Origin: Betaproteobacteria bacterium
GTDB lineage: Bacteria; Pseudomonadota; Gammaproteobacteria; Burkholderiales; Rhodocyclaceae
Assembly: GCA_016208425.1 (NCBI GenBank)
Contig: JACQYA010000068.1
Location: 1-64,000 of the forward strand
Direction of reading: 5' to 3'
DNA: 64,000 bases
Below are positions 63,572 through 64,000 of the stretch, in pieces. Position 1 is the first letter of the stretch; each line of letters opens with the position of its first letter. The notes under the pieces were generated by a model. The model worked only from the letters and a program-made list of their open reading frames with translations. It did not search any database and was not told the DNA's origin. Position numbers and translations under genes: made by a program.

Positions 63572-63780
63572 GGCTTCTGGACAACGTCCGTTTCATCGAA
63601 AACAAACTCCGGTTGGAAACCTCCCCTTCAGGGGGTAACCGAACACGGGAGAGGCGTAAGCGTTTCCGTGTTGTTTCGCCCGGCGAGTTCGGGCGCGGGT
63701 TGGAACATGCCGATCACCCGCTAGCTTACCTGAACGGAGAGCCGTAAAGTGTCGCCAGACGCTTGCCATGAAATAATACA

Positions 63781-63848
63781 AGGTCGGGTTGGCGCAGCGT
63801 AAGCCGACATCTGTGTCTGCTACAGCGTTTGTCGGGCTAACCCGACCT
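63781..63848. repeat. Inverted-repeat element, second family
   Basis: AGGTCGGGTT at 63781 and AACCCGACCT at 63839 form a ten-base inverted repeat around an interior with partial echoes (GTAAGCCGACA, GTCGGGCTAA). This type, with arms reading AGGTCGGGTT, is common as small non-coding repeats in proteobacteria. Confidence 0.7.
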
Positions 63849-63886
63849 ACTCTTCTGCCTTTGGCAACCAACCGGATAGGCGAGCA

Positions 63887-63950
63887 TAAAACATGCCGAG
63901 GGTGGGCATGGAGAATCTCCGAGGAACCGATTGCGCAATTGTAGGCCAAC
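63887..63950. repeat. Dispersed repeat, copy B (orphan DUF4160 start)
   Basis: Matches 33463-33526 in the same orientation. It contains a minus-strand ATG and the first codons (MPTLGMF) of a DUF4160 gene but then diverges, so the gene itself is missing. Confidence 0.8.
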
Positions 63951-64000
63951 CACCTGACTGCGGGGTCGTCACCCCGGTAGCCCCCAAGTCTGTGGTGTGG

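Larger units (their letters stand above)
63417..64000. other. Gene-free right end with dispersed repeats
   Basis: No protein-like ORF is found in these 584 bases. It holds two REP-like elements and a stray copy of the DUF4160 start region, listed separately. The part between them (63572-63780) contains no feature I can name. Confidence 0.7.

Overview
The window looks like a chromosome segment of a GC-rich, chemolithotrophic sulfur-oxidising betaproteobacterium. The evidence is a dissimilatory sulfur island (tusA-dsrE-soeABC-sat-aprBA facing qmoAB-hdrCB), BamC and a TgpA/DUF58/MoxR block of proteobacterial type, a betaproteobacterial-style tRNA-Val, and a type IV pilin with a sigma-54 promoter. 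Genus cannot be fixed from sequence reading alone; Rhodocyclales/Nitrosomonadales-type sulfur oxidisers are my best guess.

Layout. (1) 1-7.7 kb is a scarred accessory region. Two unrecognised, overlapping genes run off the left edge. A gene stump follows and is cut by a 5' fragment of pepN. Next come the N-terminal part of a type II-C cas1, the last codons of a cas9, a truncated IS1380-family transposase, a Phd/VapC toxin-antitoxin pair, and a second pepN copy that has lost roughly 40 codons near its 5' end. (2) 7.7-24 kb is mostly housekeeping: a CNT nucleoside transporter, YheS-type ABC-F protein, tRNA-Val, metallo-beta-lactamase hydrolase, MltB, the TgpA/DUF58/MoxR set, an acetoin-utilisation/HDAC-type deacetylase, dapA, bamC, siroheme synthase and an AhpD-Rieske fusion. 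(3) 24-32.7 kb holds two SulP transporters with an unusual coiled-coil insert, flanking a gamma-carbonic anhydrase, an NtrC-type regulator, its kinase and two tiny coupled ORFs. I infer an anion (bicarbonate or sulfate) uptake locus under its own two-component system. (4) 33-36 kb has small genes, a DUF4160/DUF2442 pair and pilA.

(5) 36-53.9 kb is the sulfur island. Its two arms converge at about 42 kb. Rightward: qmoA-qmoB-hdrC-hdrB-CBS protein. Leftward: tusA-dsrE, soeA-soeB-soeC, sat-aprB-aprA, then a YkgJ-type protein and a DUF3365 haem protein. TusA/DsrE relay sulfur; SoeABC oxidises sulfite directly; AprBA plus Sat oxidise it through APS and make ATP; QmoAB-HdrCB should carry AprBA electrons towards quinone. 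Nearly identical palindromes lie about 122 bp upstream of the start codons of qmoA and tusA, the outermost genes of the two arms, which suggests one regulator for the island.

(6) 53.9-64 kb has NnrS, an NhaD-type antiporter, a pseudouridine synthase, a type II restriction-modification pair (Eco47II/Sau96I-like nuclease with a cytosine methylase carrying a MerR-like DNA-binding head), a glycosyltransferase, a chemoreceptor and EttA, ending in a gene-free stretch of REP-like repeats and a stray copy of the DUF4160 start region.
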